A stretch of 5,956 bases of DNA from Piscirickettsiaceae bacterium (GCA_002401365.1 NVSW01000105.1:1-5956); one strand, 5' to 3'. Counted from the stretch's first letter, positions 1 to 5,430 are shown. Notes: generated by a model from the sequence alone, not told the origin. Made by a program: numbers and translations.

Positions 1-47
1 ATAAAACACCTAATGAAGTTTACGAGACTATGCGTTTAGCTGCATAA
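1..47 (+). pseudogene. C-terminal end of an IS3-type transposase (partial, cut by window edge)
   Basis: Reading from base 3, an open frame gives KTPNEVYETMRLAA and stops at TAA (45-47), followed directly by TGA (48-50). The string TPNEVY fits the end of the rve integrase core of IS3-family OrfB transposases, where an RPHxxL...TPxEVY motif comes shortly before the C-terminus. Only 14 residues are visible, so the catalytic DDE residues and the family cannot be checked. In such elements the right inverted repeat normally lies within several tens of bases after the stop. No repeat can be defined here because the left end is outside the window. Whether the copy is intact or a remnant is unknown; it is typed as a fragment only because it is partial in this window. 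Confidence 0.4.
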
Positions 48-101
48 TGAGCCTGTGTCGCACTAGCGACTAAAATCCGCGAGGTAAAAGAACAAAAAGC
101 G

Positions 102-509
102 TTGCGAAAAGAAACTTGGCTTTTTCAGCAGAAACAATCGACTACATTTGAAATAAACCGCCAATTCCAATTTATTTTTAAAAATTTTTTACAAAAAGAA
201 CTAAAACAAACTGTCGCAAATAAAGCGATGCTAGAGGTAAAAGAATTTTTAGCTGAAATAAAAAGAGCCACGACGAAGGGCTATTTCATAAATTGGAATT
301 TAATGTCTCAACAAGTGCCTGTCGCCGGGGTTGATCAAACAGTTTTTTTGAATACAGGTGACCTTTATTTACGGTTAGCATTGCCCGTGCTAGCGTATTT
401 GCAACTGGAGGATGGGCAAAATTTAATGGAATGGTTGAAATGGTCATTAACAAATGATAATGCTGTTTTACTCATCGAACATGCTGATAGCTTGTTAAAG
501 GCTGTCTGA
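102..509 (+). CDS. Unrecognised soluble protein, probably 5'-truncated
   Basis: I do not recognise this protein. The frame is open from base 51 to the TGA at 507-509, but it has no ATG before residue 43 of the version given here. The listed start is a TTG at 102. The only purine-rich tract upstream, GAGG at 81-84, is about 17 bases away, too far for a normal ribosome binding site. The product would be about 135 residues, with a basic, Gln- and Lys-rich N-terminal half likely to be helical. The C-terminal half is hydrophobic-patterned, leucine-rich and includes LYLRLALPVLAYLQLEDGQ. No signal peptide or membrane span is evident. The poor start, together with the transposase tail ending at base 47, suggests a gene that lost its 5' end to an insertion. 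Alternatively translation starts at TTG or at an internal ATG (228). The fold and function are unknown. Confidence 0.5.
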   Translation: MRKETWLFQQKQSTTFEINRQFQFIFKNFLQKELKQTVANKAMLEVKEFLAEIKRATTKGYFINWNLMSQQVPVAGVDQTVFLNTGDLYLRLALPVLAYLQLEDGQNLMEWLKWSLTNDNAVLLIEHADSLLKAV

Positions 510-630
510 TCACTAAAAAAGGTGTATTTTGCCGAAGATAGTTTAGTTAATCATCGATTGAACGCTATAAAATAGTGTCGTATCCATTTAAAATAACCCC
601 TTCATATACTATTAACCAATTGGCAAGCTT

Positions 631-1830
631 ATGATTATTAAACCTAAAACACGTGGCTTTATTTGCACTACATCACATCCAAAAGGCTGTGCAGCTAATG
701 TCCAACAGCAAATTGAAGTAACGCAACAGCTTGGTAGTATTGAAAATGGCCCTAAAAATGTATTAGTGATAGGGTCTTCTAGTGGTTATGGCTTGGCGTC
801 TAGAATTTCTGCCGCATTCGGTTCTGGTGCGGCAACAATAGGTGTGTTTTTTGAAAAGCCCGGCACAGAAAGAAAAACAGGTTCAGCAGGTTGGTACAAC
901 ACTGCTGCTTTTGATGAACAGGCTAAAAATGCTGGTTTATATGCAAAGCATATCAATGGCGATGCGTTTTCAAAGGAGGCTAAGCAAAAAGCAATTGAAC
1001 TGATCAAAAAAGATTTAGGACAAGTTGACTTGGTTGTCTATTCATTGGCGTCTCCCGTTAGGAAGTTACCCGATACCGGTGAGCTTGTGCGTTCATGCCT
1101 TAAACCAATTGGAAAGGTTTATCGTTCAACAGCAATTGATACTAATAAAGATACGATTATAGAAACCGAGGTTGAGCCAGCCACTGAGCAAGAAGTACAA
1201 GATACCATTACGGTAATGGGTGGTGAGGACTGGGAATTATGGATGAATGCACTCACTGATGCAGACGTTCTTGCACCGGGCTGTAAATCAGTAGCATACA
1301 GTTATATTGGAACATCGCTAACCTGGCCTATCTATTGGGATGGTGCCTTAGGCAAGGCGAAAATGGATTTAGATCGTGCTGCAAAAACGATTAATGCCAA
1401 GCTAAAGGCAAATCAGGGGAGTGCTAATGTTGCCGTATTAAAGTCAGTGGTAACGCAAGCGAGTTCTGCTATTCCTGTTATGCCGTTATACATTTCAATG
1501 GTCTTTAAAATTATGAAGGAAGCGGGTATTCATGAAGGCTGTATTGATCAGATTAATCGTTTATTTAGAACGCAGTTATACAATAACCAAGGTGATAAAA
1601 ATTTAGACGATACTAATAGAATTAGGTTAGATGATTGGGAGTTGCGTGATAATGTACAGCAAGAATGTCGCGAAATTTGGCCTAAAGTTACAACCGAAAA
1701 TCTCTTTGAGTTAACTGATTATGCTAGTTATAAAGATGAGTTTCTGGAATTATTTGGTTTTAATAAACCATCTGTTGATTACCAACAAGATGTTGATACA
1801 GTCGTTAATTTCGACGTCGAAACACTTTAA
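631..1830 (+). CDS. fabV: FabV-type enoyl-[acyl-carrier-protein] reductase (NADH), trans-2-enoyl-CoA reductase family
   Basis: Catalyses the last step of each fatty-acid elongation cycle, reducing trans-2-enoyl-ACP to acyl-ACP with NADH in the cytoplasm. The product is 399 residues, the usual FabV length, and starts with the family's typical MIIKPK...GFICTT. The nucleotide-binding Gly-rich loop VIGSSSGYGLASR is at 46-58. The acidic residue that favours NADH is E75 in GVFFEK. The catalytic pair fits the FabV Tyr-x8-Lys spacing exactly, with Y235 and K244. The substrate-loop segment VVTQASSAIPVMPLY is at 273-287. RLDDWELRD near the C-terminus is also typical. No frame damage is seen. There is no clear Shine-Dalgarno before the ATG. 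Upstream, TATAAA (566-571) and TATACT (605-610) could be -10 boxes, but neither has a good -35. FabV enzymes are generally insensitive to triclosan. No fabI is visible in the window. Confidence 0.97.
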   Translation: MIIKPKTRGFICTTSHPKGCAANVQQQIEVTQQLGSIENGPKNVLVIGSSSGYGLASRISAAFGSGAATIGVFFEKPGTERKTGSAGWYNTAAFDEQAKNAGLYAKHINGDAFSKEAKQKAIELIKKDLGQVDLVVYSLASPVRKLPDTGELVRSCLKPIGKVYRSTAIDTNKDTIIETEVEPATEQEVQDTITVMGGEDWELWMNALTDADVLAPGCKSVAYSYIGTSLTWPIYWDGALGKAKMDLDRAAKTINAKLKANQGSANVAVLKSVVTQASSAIPVMPLYISMVFKIMKEAGIHEGCIDQINRLFRTQLYNNQGDKNLDDTNRIRLDDWELRDNVQQECREIWPKVTTENLFELTDYASYKDEFLELFGFNKPSVDYQQDVDTVVNFDVETL

Positions 1831-1849
1831 CCTACACAAAAGGACTTTA

Positions 1850-1876
1850 AGCCGCATAGTCGAACTATATTTGGCT
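1850..1876 (+). promoter_or_regulatory. Small hairpin in the leader just before the mipZ ribosome binding site
   Basis: AGCC (1850-1853) pairs with GGCT (1873-1876), and inside it ATAGT (1856-1860) pairs with ACTAT (1864-1868) around a CGA loop. No T run follows, so it is not an intrinsic terminator. It ends three bases before the AAGGTGG Shine-Dalgarno (1879-1885), so it could affect mRNA stability or initiation. The stem is short and interrupted, and the assignment is weak. Confidence 0.25.
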
Positions 1877-1878
1877 AT

Positions 1879-1885
1879 AAGGTGG
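1879..1885 (+). promoter_or_regulatory. Strong ribosome binding site of the mipZ-like gene
   Basis: AAGGTGG lies seven bases upstream of the ATG at 1893 and complements the 16S rRNA 3' end well. It is the clearest Shine-Dalgarno in the window and fixes the start of the mipZ-like gene. Most neighbouring genes lack one. Confidence 0.7.
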
Positions 1886-1892
1886 TTTTATT

Positions 1893-2684
1893 ATGGGAAG
1901 AAAAGAAGCACATATTATCGTACTGGGAAATGAAAAAGGTGGTACGGGAAAATCTACCTTGGCTATGCATATTGTTGTTGGTTTATTGGATGCAGGTAAA
2001 AAAGTAGCCGTTATTGATTTAGATGCTCGTCAAAAAAGTGTGGCTCGCTACCTACAGAATCGCCAAACTTTTATGGCAAACGGAGGCACTAAAGTGGTTA
2101 TGCCAGAATTTTCTGTTATTTCACAATCAGAGGCACCGATGCTTAAGGATCGTGAGTTGGAGGACCAAAAAAGCATCATCAAAGCCTTGAGTGAATATCG
2201 AGAAAAAATGGATTTTGTGGTGTTTGACTGCCCTGGGAACGATACTTACTTGTCGCGCTTAGCGCATGCGTTGGCGGACACGCTAGTAACGCCGTTGAAC
2301 GATAGTTTTATTGACTTGGATTTATTGGGCGAGGTGTCGCCAACAGACTATCAAGTAAAGAAACTGAGCTTTTACAGTGAAATGGTATGGGATAGTCGAA
2401 AATTTCGTTCTGCTAGCGGTAAGCCACCAATGGACTGGGTGGTAACACGTACGCGGTTAGCCTCGTTAGACTCAAGGAATAATAAACGGGTACACTTGGC
2501 GTTAAAATCATTACAAAAACGGATTATGTTTCGTTATGTGCCGGGCTTGTATGAGCGGGTTATATACAAAGAACTTTTCCCTAGCGGTTTAACTATATTG
2601 GACCTTGAAAAAGTAAACAGCATGTCACATGTTGCTGCAAGGCAAGAAGTTAGGACATTAATAGATAATTTAAATTTAATATAA
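1893..2684 (+). CDS. mipZ: MipZ-like ParA/MinD-superfamily ATPase
   Basis: A P-loop ATPase of the deviant-Walker family; MipZ of Caulobacter forms a ParB-linked gradient that blocks FtsZ assembly near the poles. The deviant Walker A motif is KGGTGKS at 15-21 with the signature first Lys. The switch I region is IDLDARQKS (41-49) and switch II is FDCPGND (111-117). Several segments resemble Caulobacter MipZ from memory: VTPLNDSFIDLDLLG (132-146), MDWVVTRTRLA (180-190), a basic stretch SRNNKRV (194-200), PGLYERVIYKELFPSGLTILDL (217-238) and AARQEVRTL near the end. The length of 263 residues is close to MipZ. No ParB gene or parS site is seen nearby. The start is set by the strong AAGGTGG. sprT begins six bases after the stop, so the two genes are probably co-transcribed. 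Family assignment is firm; a division-site role in this organism is inference, and a generic ParA-like cargo ATPase is the alternative. Confidence 0.85.
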   Translation: MGRKEAHIIVLGNEKGGTGKSTLAMHIVVGLLDAGKKVAVIDLDARQKSVARYLQNRQTFMANGGTKVVMPEFSVISQSEAPMLKDRELEDQKSIIKALSEYREKMDFVVFDCPGNDTYLSRLAHALADTLVTPLNDSFIDLDLLGEVSPTDYQVKKLSFYSEMVWDSRKFRSASGKPPMDWVVTRTRLASLDSRNNKRVHLALKSLQKRIMFRYVPGLYERVIYKELFPSGLTILDLEKVNSMSHVAARQEVRTLIDNLNLI

Positions 2685-2685
2685 T
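2680..2685 (+). promoter_or_regulatory. Perfect -10 hexamer just before sprT (possible internal promoter)
   Basis: TATAAT occurs here, overlapping the mipZ stop codon, with its last base six bases before the sprT ATG. A transcript from it would begin at about the A of the ATG, giving a leaderless mRNA. No recognisable -35 sits 16-18 bases upstream, and the region is very AT-rich, so chance is a serious alternative. Confidence 0.2.
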
Positions 2686-2690
2686 AGTTG

Positions 2691-3203
2691 ATGGAATCGT
2701 TGCTAACACATAAGCAACAGACCCTGGTGATTCAGGAAACAGAGAAATACATCGATTTGGCAGGCGACATTTTCCAGCAAACGTACCCGATGATTGCTGT
2801 GCAGTTTGACTTAACTGGCCACACTATCGGCATGTATAAGAAATATAGAAATAGCCGCGTTATACGATATAACGCGGCTATTTTTTTAAAATATTTTTCT
2901 GATAATTTATCCGCTACCGTGCCCCATGAAGTAGCACACTATATTGTTGATGTTAATAGTAGACGTAAAAAAGTGCGACCGCACGGGCTTGAGTGGCAAG
3001 CAATTATGGCCGGGTTCGGTGCAGATGCCAGCCGAACGGCACAGTATGACTTAACAGACATTCCTAAACGGAACTACACCACGCTACCGTACCGCTGTGA
3101 CTGCCAAGTGCACCAGTTGGGTATACGACGGCATAATAAAATTGCCAAACAACACAGCCAGTATTTCTGCCGACTGTGTGGTGAACAGCTAGTTGCGGTA
3201 TGA
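2691..3203 (+). CDS. sprT: SprT-family zinc metallopeptidase
   Basis: A SprT-like protein related to the protease domain of Spartan/Wss1, which in eukaryotes degrades DNA-protein crosslinks. From the ATG at 2691 it has 170 residues, close to the roughly 165 of E. coli SprT. The catalytic HExxH zinc motif is H79-E80-V81-A82-H83, and H98 in RPHG is the likely third zinc ligand. A C-terminal zinc ribbon is made of C136xC138 and C160xxC163, with the family string CxCQxHQLxxRRHN (136-149). An in-frame TTG at 2688 is one codon earlier; the ATG is preferred. There is no Shine-Dalgarno, so translation may be coupled to mipZ, whose stop is six bases away. The last base pairs overlap the GIY-YIG start as ATGA. 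Unusually, codons 53-66 contain a terminator-like palindrome (listed separately). Its precise cellular role in bacteria is poorly known. Confidence 0.93.
   Translation: MESLLTHKQQTLVIQETEKYIDLAGDIFQQTYPMIAVQFDLTGHTIGMYKKYRNSRVIRYNAAIFLKYFSDNLSATVPHEVAHYIVDVNSRRKKVRPHGLEWQAIMAGFGADASRTAQYDLTDIPKRNYTTLPYRCDCQVHQLGIRRHNKIAKQHSQYFCRLCGEQLVAV
2848..2887 (+). terminator. Intrinsic-terminator-like hairpin inside the sprT coding sequence
   Basis: Bases 2849-2864 pair perfectly with 2868-2883 (16 bp) around the loop CGA. The GC-rich core is AGCCGCG/CGCGGCT, and the 3' arm runs into seven T residues (2881-2887). This is a textbook rho-independent terminator on the plus strand, yet it encodes residues NSRVIRYNAAIF in the middle of sprT, before the HExxH motif. 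The frame is intact through it. Ribosomes on the message would hold the stem open; poorly translated transcripts should terminate here. It would therefore reduce expression of sprT and the downstream GIY-YIG gene relative to mipZ. Confidence 0.7.
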
Positions 3204-3442
3204 AATGGTTCGTATACATCATAGAAGCCAGTGATAATAGTTACTATACCGGCATCACCACCGACTTGAAGCGACGTTTTCAACAACACTTGAACGGCTC
3301 AGGTGCTAAATACTTCAATGGCCGCGTGCCAATAAGTATTGTTTATTCAGAAGCAGGGCATGATAGAAGCAGCGCCAGTATTCGTGAGGCGCAGATAAAA
3401 AAACTAACGCGAACGGAAAAAGAAAAATTAGTGAGCGCTTGA
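3200..3442 (+). CDS. GIY-YIG domain protein, YhbQ/UPF0213 type
   Basis: A compact 80-residue single-domain member of the GIY-YIG nuclease superfamily. The first motif is FVYII (4-8), where VYI stands for GIY, and the second is YYTGIT (15-20), where YTG stands for YIG. They are followed by DLKRRFQQH (22-30), which contains the conserved catalytic-type Arg and a His. Glu63 in IREAQIKKLT is the expected metal-binding residue. The tail KKLTRTEKEKLV is the usual YhbQ ending. The length is somewhat shorter than E. coli YhbQ (about 100 residues), mainly through a shorter C-terminus. Its ATG overlaps the sprT stop (ATGA at 3200-3203), indicating translational coupling. E. coli YhbQ has been linked to DNA cleavage, but the substrate here is unknown. 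Pairing with a SprT protease suggests a DNA maintenance role (inference). Confidence 0.9.
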   Translation: MKWFVYIIEASDNSYYTGITTDLKRRFQQHLNGSGAKYFNGRVPISIVYSEAGHDRSSASIREAQIKKLTRTEKEKLVSA

Positions 3443-3469
3443 ATTTGTAATATAGACCACCATATCAAC

Positions 3470-3484
3470 GTTAACGATGTTAAC
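3470..3484. repeat. Paired GTTAAC motifs upstream of trxC
   Basis: Two self-complementary GTTAAC hexamers are separated by GAT in the short gap before trxC, giving a 15-base near-palindrome centred about 19 bases before the ATG. It could be an operator, but the bases are simple and AT-rich and I know of no regulator with this site. Confidence 0.2.
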
Positions 3485-3495
3485 TAATACTAGCC

Positions 3496-3933
3496 ATGTC
3501 CGGGACGATTAAAATTGTTTGCTCATATTGCGATACCGTTAATAAATTACCGGCTGATAAGCTAAATGCAGGCGGTAAATGCGGGAAATGTAAAAAGAAA
3601 TTGTTTGCTGGTAAGGCGGTAACGCTAACATCAGCAAATGCACAACGGCATTTGGAACAAAGTGATATTCCAGTAGTGGTGGATTGTTGGGCGGGTTGGT
3701 GTGGGCCATGTAAATCATTTGCGCCTACATTTGATCAGGCGGTTAAAAAGCTAGAACCCAAGTTGCGATTTGCTAAGTTAGATACTGAAAATGAACAGCG
3801 ACTGGGAGCACGTTTTAAAATACAAAGTATTCCCACATTACTGGTATTCAAAAATGGTAAAGAAGTTGCTAGGCAAGCAGGGGTAATGAGTTTATCGCAA
3901 TTTGAAGCATGGTTAAAACCATATGCTGGATAA
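3496..3933 (+). CDS. trxC: Thioredoxin 2 (zinc-finger thioredoxin TrxC)
   Basis: A cytoplasmic disulfide reductase. An N-terminal zinc-binding domain has C9xxC12 and C29xxC32, the four-Cys arrangement of TrxC. The thioredoxin fold follows with active site W68-C-G-P-C72, the cis-proline segment SIPTLLVFKNG, and a C-terminal helix ending EAWLKPYAG. The length of 145 residues is near the 139 of E. coli TrxC. The usual Phe of the DFWA motif is replaced by Cys (C64, in VVVDCWAGWCGPC), which puts an extra thiol five residues before the catalytic Cys. There is no clear Shine-Dalgarno before the ATG. A TAATAT at 3448-3453 may be a weak -10, so the gene could have its own transcript or be read from the upstream cluster. 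It converges on hslO with an 8-base gap, and no convincing terminator lies between them. Confidence 0.95.
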   Translation: MSGTIKIVCSYCDTVNKLPADKLNAGGKCGKCKKKLFAGKAVTLTSANAQRHLEQSDIPVVVDCWAGWCGPCKSFAPTFDQAVKKLEPKLRFAKLDTENEQRLGARFKIQSIPTLLVFKNGKEVARQAGVMSLSQFEAWLKPYAG

Positions 3934-3941
3934 CGTCACTT

Positions 3942-4811
3942 TTAGTGCTGTACTGTTGAGCCAGTAGCTTTGTCAGAGCTGAACAACAACTCGATATCAA
4001 TGGCATCAAACTGGTAGTGCTGGTTGCAAAATTCACAATCAGCCTCTACGGCGCCTTTTTCTTCCAATAAAAGCAGCAAATCCTTGTGTCCAAGCGTTAT
4101 CAAGCTCTTTTCTACTTTCTCTCTTGAGCAATCGCACTTAAAGGTAACAGCTTGTGGCTCATATAAGCGAACGGTTTCGTCATGAAACAATCGGCGAATC
4201 ACCTCTTCAGAACTTAAACCCAATAATTCATTATTTGTGATGGTGCCAGCCAACATTTCCACCCTTTGCCAATCGGCTAATTCGCCATTGTGAGCGGGTA
4301 ATTCTTGTAATAACAAGCCCACTGCGCGTTCGCTATTTACAGCAAACCAAAGCCGTGTTTTAAGTTGTTCCGACTGTATAAAATAAGCTTGTAGCGTTTC
4401 TGCGAGTGATTCACCCTCAATGCTCACAATACCTTGATATGCTTTGCCTTCTGTCGGCTTTAACGTCAGCGTTAACAAGCCATCGCCTATTAAAGACGGT
4501 AACTTTCCATGACTAATGTCGCCAGACCAATGCGCAAGTCCCCGTACAGTTTGTTGCTGATTCGCTTGGGCAACCAACATATTCATTGGGCCATTACCTT
4601 GTAATTGCATAATTAACGAGCCATCAAATTTTAAAGTAGCAGATAACAACAAAGACGCAGCCAGTGCTTGGCCAAGTTGTTCGGCAATAATGTCAGGGTA
4701 ATTATGTTTCTCAAGTGAGGCCTGAAAACTTGTATCTAACGAAACGAGTTCACCGCGAATACCTAAATTTTCAAATATAAAACGAAATAATTGGTCTTTG
4801 TTAATGGTCAA
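3942..4811 (-). CDS. hslO: Hsp33 redox-regulated molecular chaperone
   Basis: A cytoplasmic holdase activated by oxidative unfolding. The 289-residue product is the usual Hsp33 length. The N-terminal domain has the family strings FENLGIRGELV (13-23), ATLKFDGSLIMQLQGNGPM (58-76) and AYQGIVSIEG (124-133). YFIQSEQLKTRLW (143-155) is also typical. The C-terminal redox switch is complete: C226xC228, then 30 residues, then C259xxC262. Reduced, these four Cys bind zinc; on oxidation they form disulfides that expose the client site. The start is a TTG at 4811, chosen because family homology begins right after it (DQLFRFIFENL) and no ATG lies between it and the upstream in-frame stop. No Shine-Dalgarno is seen. 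A promoter with an extended -10 lies about 40 bases upstream. The gene is convergent with trxC, another thiol-redox gene. Confidence 0.96.
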   Translation of the reverse strand: MTINKDQLFRFIFENLGIRGELVSLDTSFQASLEKHNYPDIIAEQLGQALAASLLLSATLKFDGSLIMQLQGNGPMNMLVAQANQQQTVRGLAHWSGDISHGKLPSLIGDGLLTLTLKPTEGKAYQGIVSIEGESLAETLQAYFIQSEQLKTRLWFAVNSERAVGLLLQELPAHNGELADWQRVEMLAGTITNNELLGLSSEEVIRRLFHDETVRLYEPQAVTFKCDCSREKVEKSLITLGHKDLLLLLEEKGAVEADCEFCNQHYQFDAIDIELLFSSDKATGSTVQH

Positions 4812-4847
4812 ATTGAGGGTGTTAAATTGTAAATAAGAGGAAGCGTT

Positions 4848-4879
4848 ATTGTATCAAAATGGTAGTAGATTTAATGCAA
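4848..4879 (-). promoter_or_regulatory. Predicted hslO promoter (extended -10)
   Basis: On the minus strand TGATACAAT gives an extended -10: TG at 4856-4855, then TACAAT at 4853-4848. A TTGCAT at 4879-4874 could be a -35, but the 20-base spacer is long. An extended -10 can work without a good -35. Transcription would start near 4841, leaving a leader of about 30 bases before the TTG. The sequence lies just after the right boundary of the attC-like repeat ending at 4883. Confidence 0.45.
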
Positions 4880-4882
4880 TGC

Positions 4883-5025
4883 TTATAACGCAGCCGGCAA
4901 TGAGGCATAGCCTTTGAGAGGTTGCGCTACTTCGTGTTTAGATTTTCCGCCTTGCTCAGCTGCACGCTTTTACGCAAACAAAACAAGCGATTTTTTGAAT
5001 TGTCCGCTGGCGCTATTGGTTACGA
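4883..5025 (-). other. attC-like imperfect inverted repeat after the metal-binding gene
   Basis: On the minus strand this begins three bases after the stop of the Cys-rich gene and runs for 143 bases. The outer heptamers are TCGTAAC (5025-5019) and GTTATAA (4889-4883), matching integron core sites (RYYYAAC and GTTRRRY) only in the AAC/GTT part. Inside, AGCGGACAAT and ATTGCCGGCT pair with one unpaired base on each strand, similar to the L''/L' arms of attC sites, which carry an extrahelical base. The length fits the long end of the attC range. The middle part shows only weak pairing. It also accounts for most of the 217-base gap between hslO and the next gene. The assignment is tentative. Confidence 0.3.
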
Positions 5026-5028
5026 ATT

Positions 5029-5403
5029 TTAACTGCAACAACCATGACCATCGGAGAACACGCCAGAATATTCCACTTCCCCTGACAATCGTTTTAAATA
5101 ATAGTCGGCGTTTTCTTTGAAAACGGTCATGCAATATGGGCATTTACAAAAATATACAGTTTCACCGTTGTGGCTAAGTGTTACTGTTTGATCTATTGGT
5201 TTTTCCGCCAAACAACTTGGGCATACAACAAGGTTTTCAGTCTCATTTAGTAATGTTTCAGGGTTGCTATCGAACACGACAGCACATCCATCACAACAAA
5301 ATGAATATTTTTTATTTTTGTATTTTCGGGTGGCGATATTCTTTTCAATAACACCTAACCTAACGAGTGAACAACCGCATGTAGGGCAAATTAAAGTTTT
5401 CAT
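5029..5403 (-). CDS. Cys-rich metal-binding protein with two tandem TRASH/YHS-like modules
   Basis: A 124-residue protein with 13 cysteines. It contains two similar modules, each a CPxC pair followed by an aromatic-x-F-C...C-x3-F element. Module 1 has C6PTC9 (plus C11) and YSFC36C37DGC40AVVF. Module 2 has C61PSC64 and VYFC86KC88PYC91MTVF. The FCxxxCxxxF strings followed by acidic or Pro/Asn residues (DSNPE, KENAD) resemble TRASH and YHS domains, which bind metals such as copper, zinc or mercury. The C-terminus GHGCCS adds a His and two Cys, a likely metal-binding tail. There is no signal peptide or membrane span, so it is probably cytoplasmic. The ATG at 5403 has a weak GGA eight bases upstream, and a perfect palindrome sits just upstream. 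It lies between two attC-like repeats, as a cassette gene would. The bound metal is unknown; a zinc-ribbon regulatory or chaperone role is possible. Confidence 0.8.
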   Translation of the reverse strand: MKTLICPTCGCSLVRLGVIEKNIATRKYKNKKYSFCCDGCAVVFDSNPETLLNETENLVVCPSCLAEKPIDQTVTLSHNGETVYFCKCPYCMTVFKENADYYLKRLSGEVEYSGVFSDGHGCCS

Positions 5404-5412
5404 TGTTTGGTT

Positions 5413-5422
5413 CCGTATACGG
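5413..5422. promoter_or_regulatory. Perfect 10-bp palindrome upstream of the Cys-rich gene (possible operator)
   Basis: CCGTATACGG is fully symmetric and lies 9 bases upstream of the ATG of the metal-binding gene, in the stretch that would be its leader or operator. It has no hairpin loop beyond four bases, so it is a poor RNA structure but a plausible site for a dimeric regulator. No known metal-responsive operator is matched. Confidence 0.25.
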
Positions 5423-5430
5423 TTTTTTAT

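Noticed and set aside
51..85. Short GTCGC/GCGAC stem and a tRNA-anticodon-like stretch after the transposase tail
   Set aside because: No acceptor stem, D or T arm can be built around it, and no T run follows for a terminator; the stem is only five base pairs.
558..571. TTGAAC and TATAAA before fabV as a -35/-10 pair
   Set aside because: They are only two bases apart, so they cannot form one promoter; no matching partner at normal spacing was found for either.
786..1007. Minus-strand open frame inside fabV
   Set aside because: It is fully antisense to conserved FabV codons, has no ribosome binding site, and is a composition shadow of the real gene.
1811..1820. Palindrome TCGACGTCGA near the end of fabV
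   Set aside because: It lies in codons of the conserved C-terminal region and has no further structure; chance is sufficient.
1721..1933. Plus-strand open frame spanning the end of fabV and the start of mipZ
   Set aside because: It overlaps two well-supported genes in another frame and its product has no coherent domain.
3074..3289. Minus-strand open frame across the sprT/GIY-YIG junction
   Set aside because: It is antisense to two conserved genes, with no family resemblance.
3937..3947. CACT-TTT-AGTG hairpin between trxC and hslO as a bidirectional terminator
   Set aside because: Only four base pairs and no T run on either strand; too weak to call.
4914..5120. Plus-strand open frame opposite the attC-like repeat and metal gene
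   Set aside because: No plausible ribosome binding site and a product of random character; it is antisense to the Cys-rich gene for part of its length.
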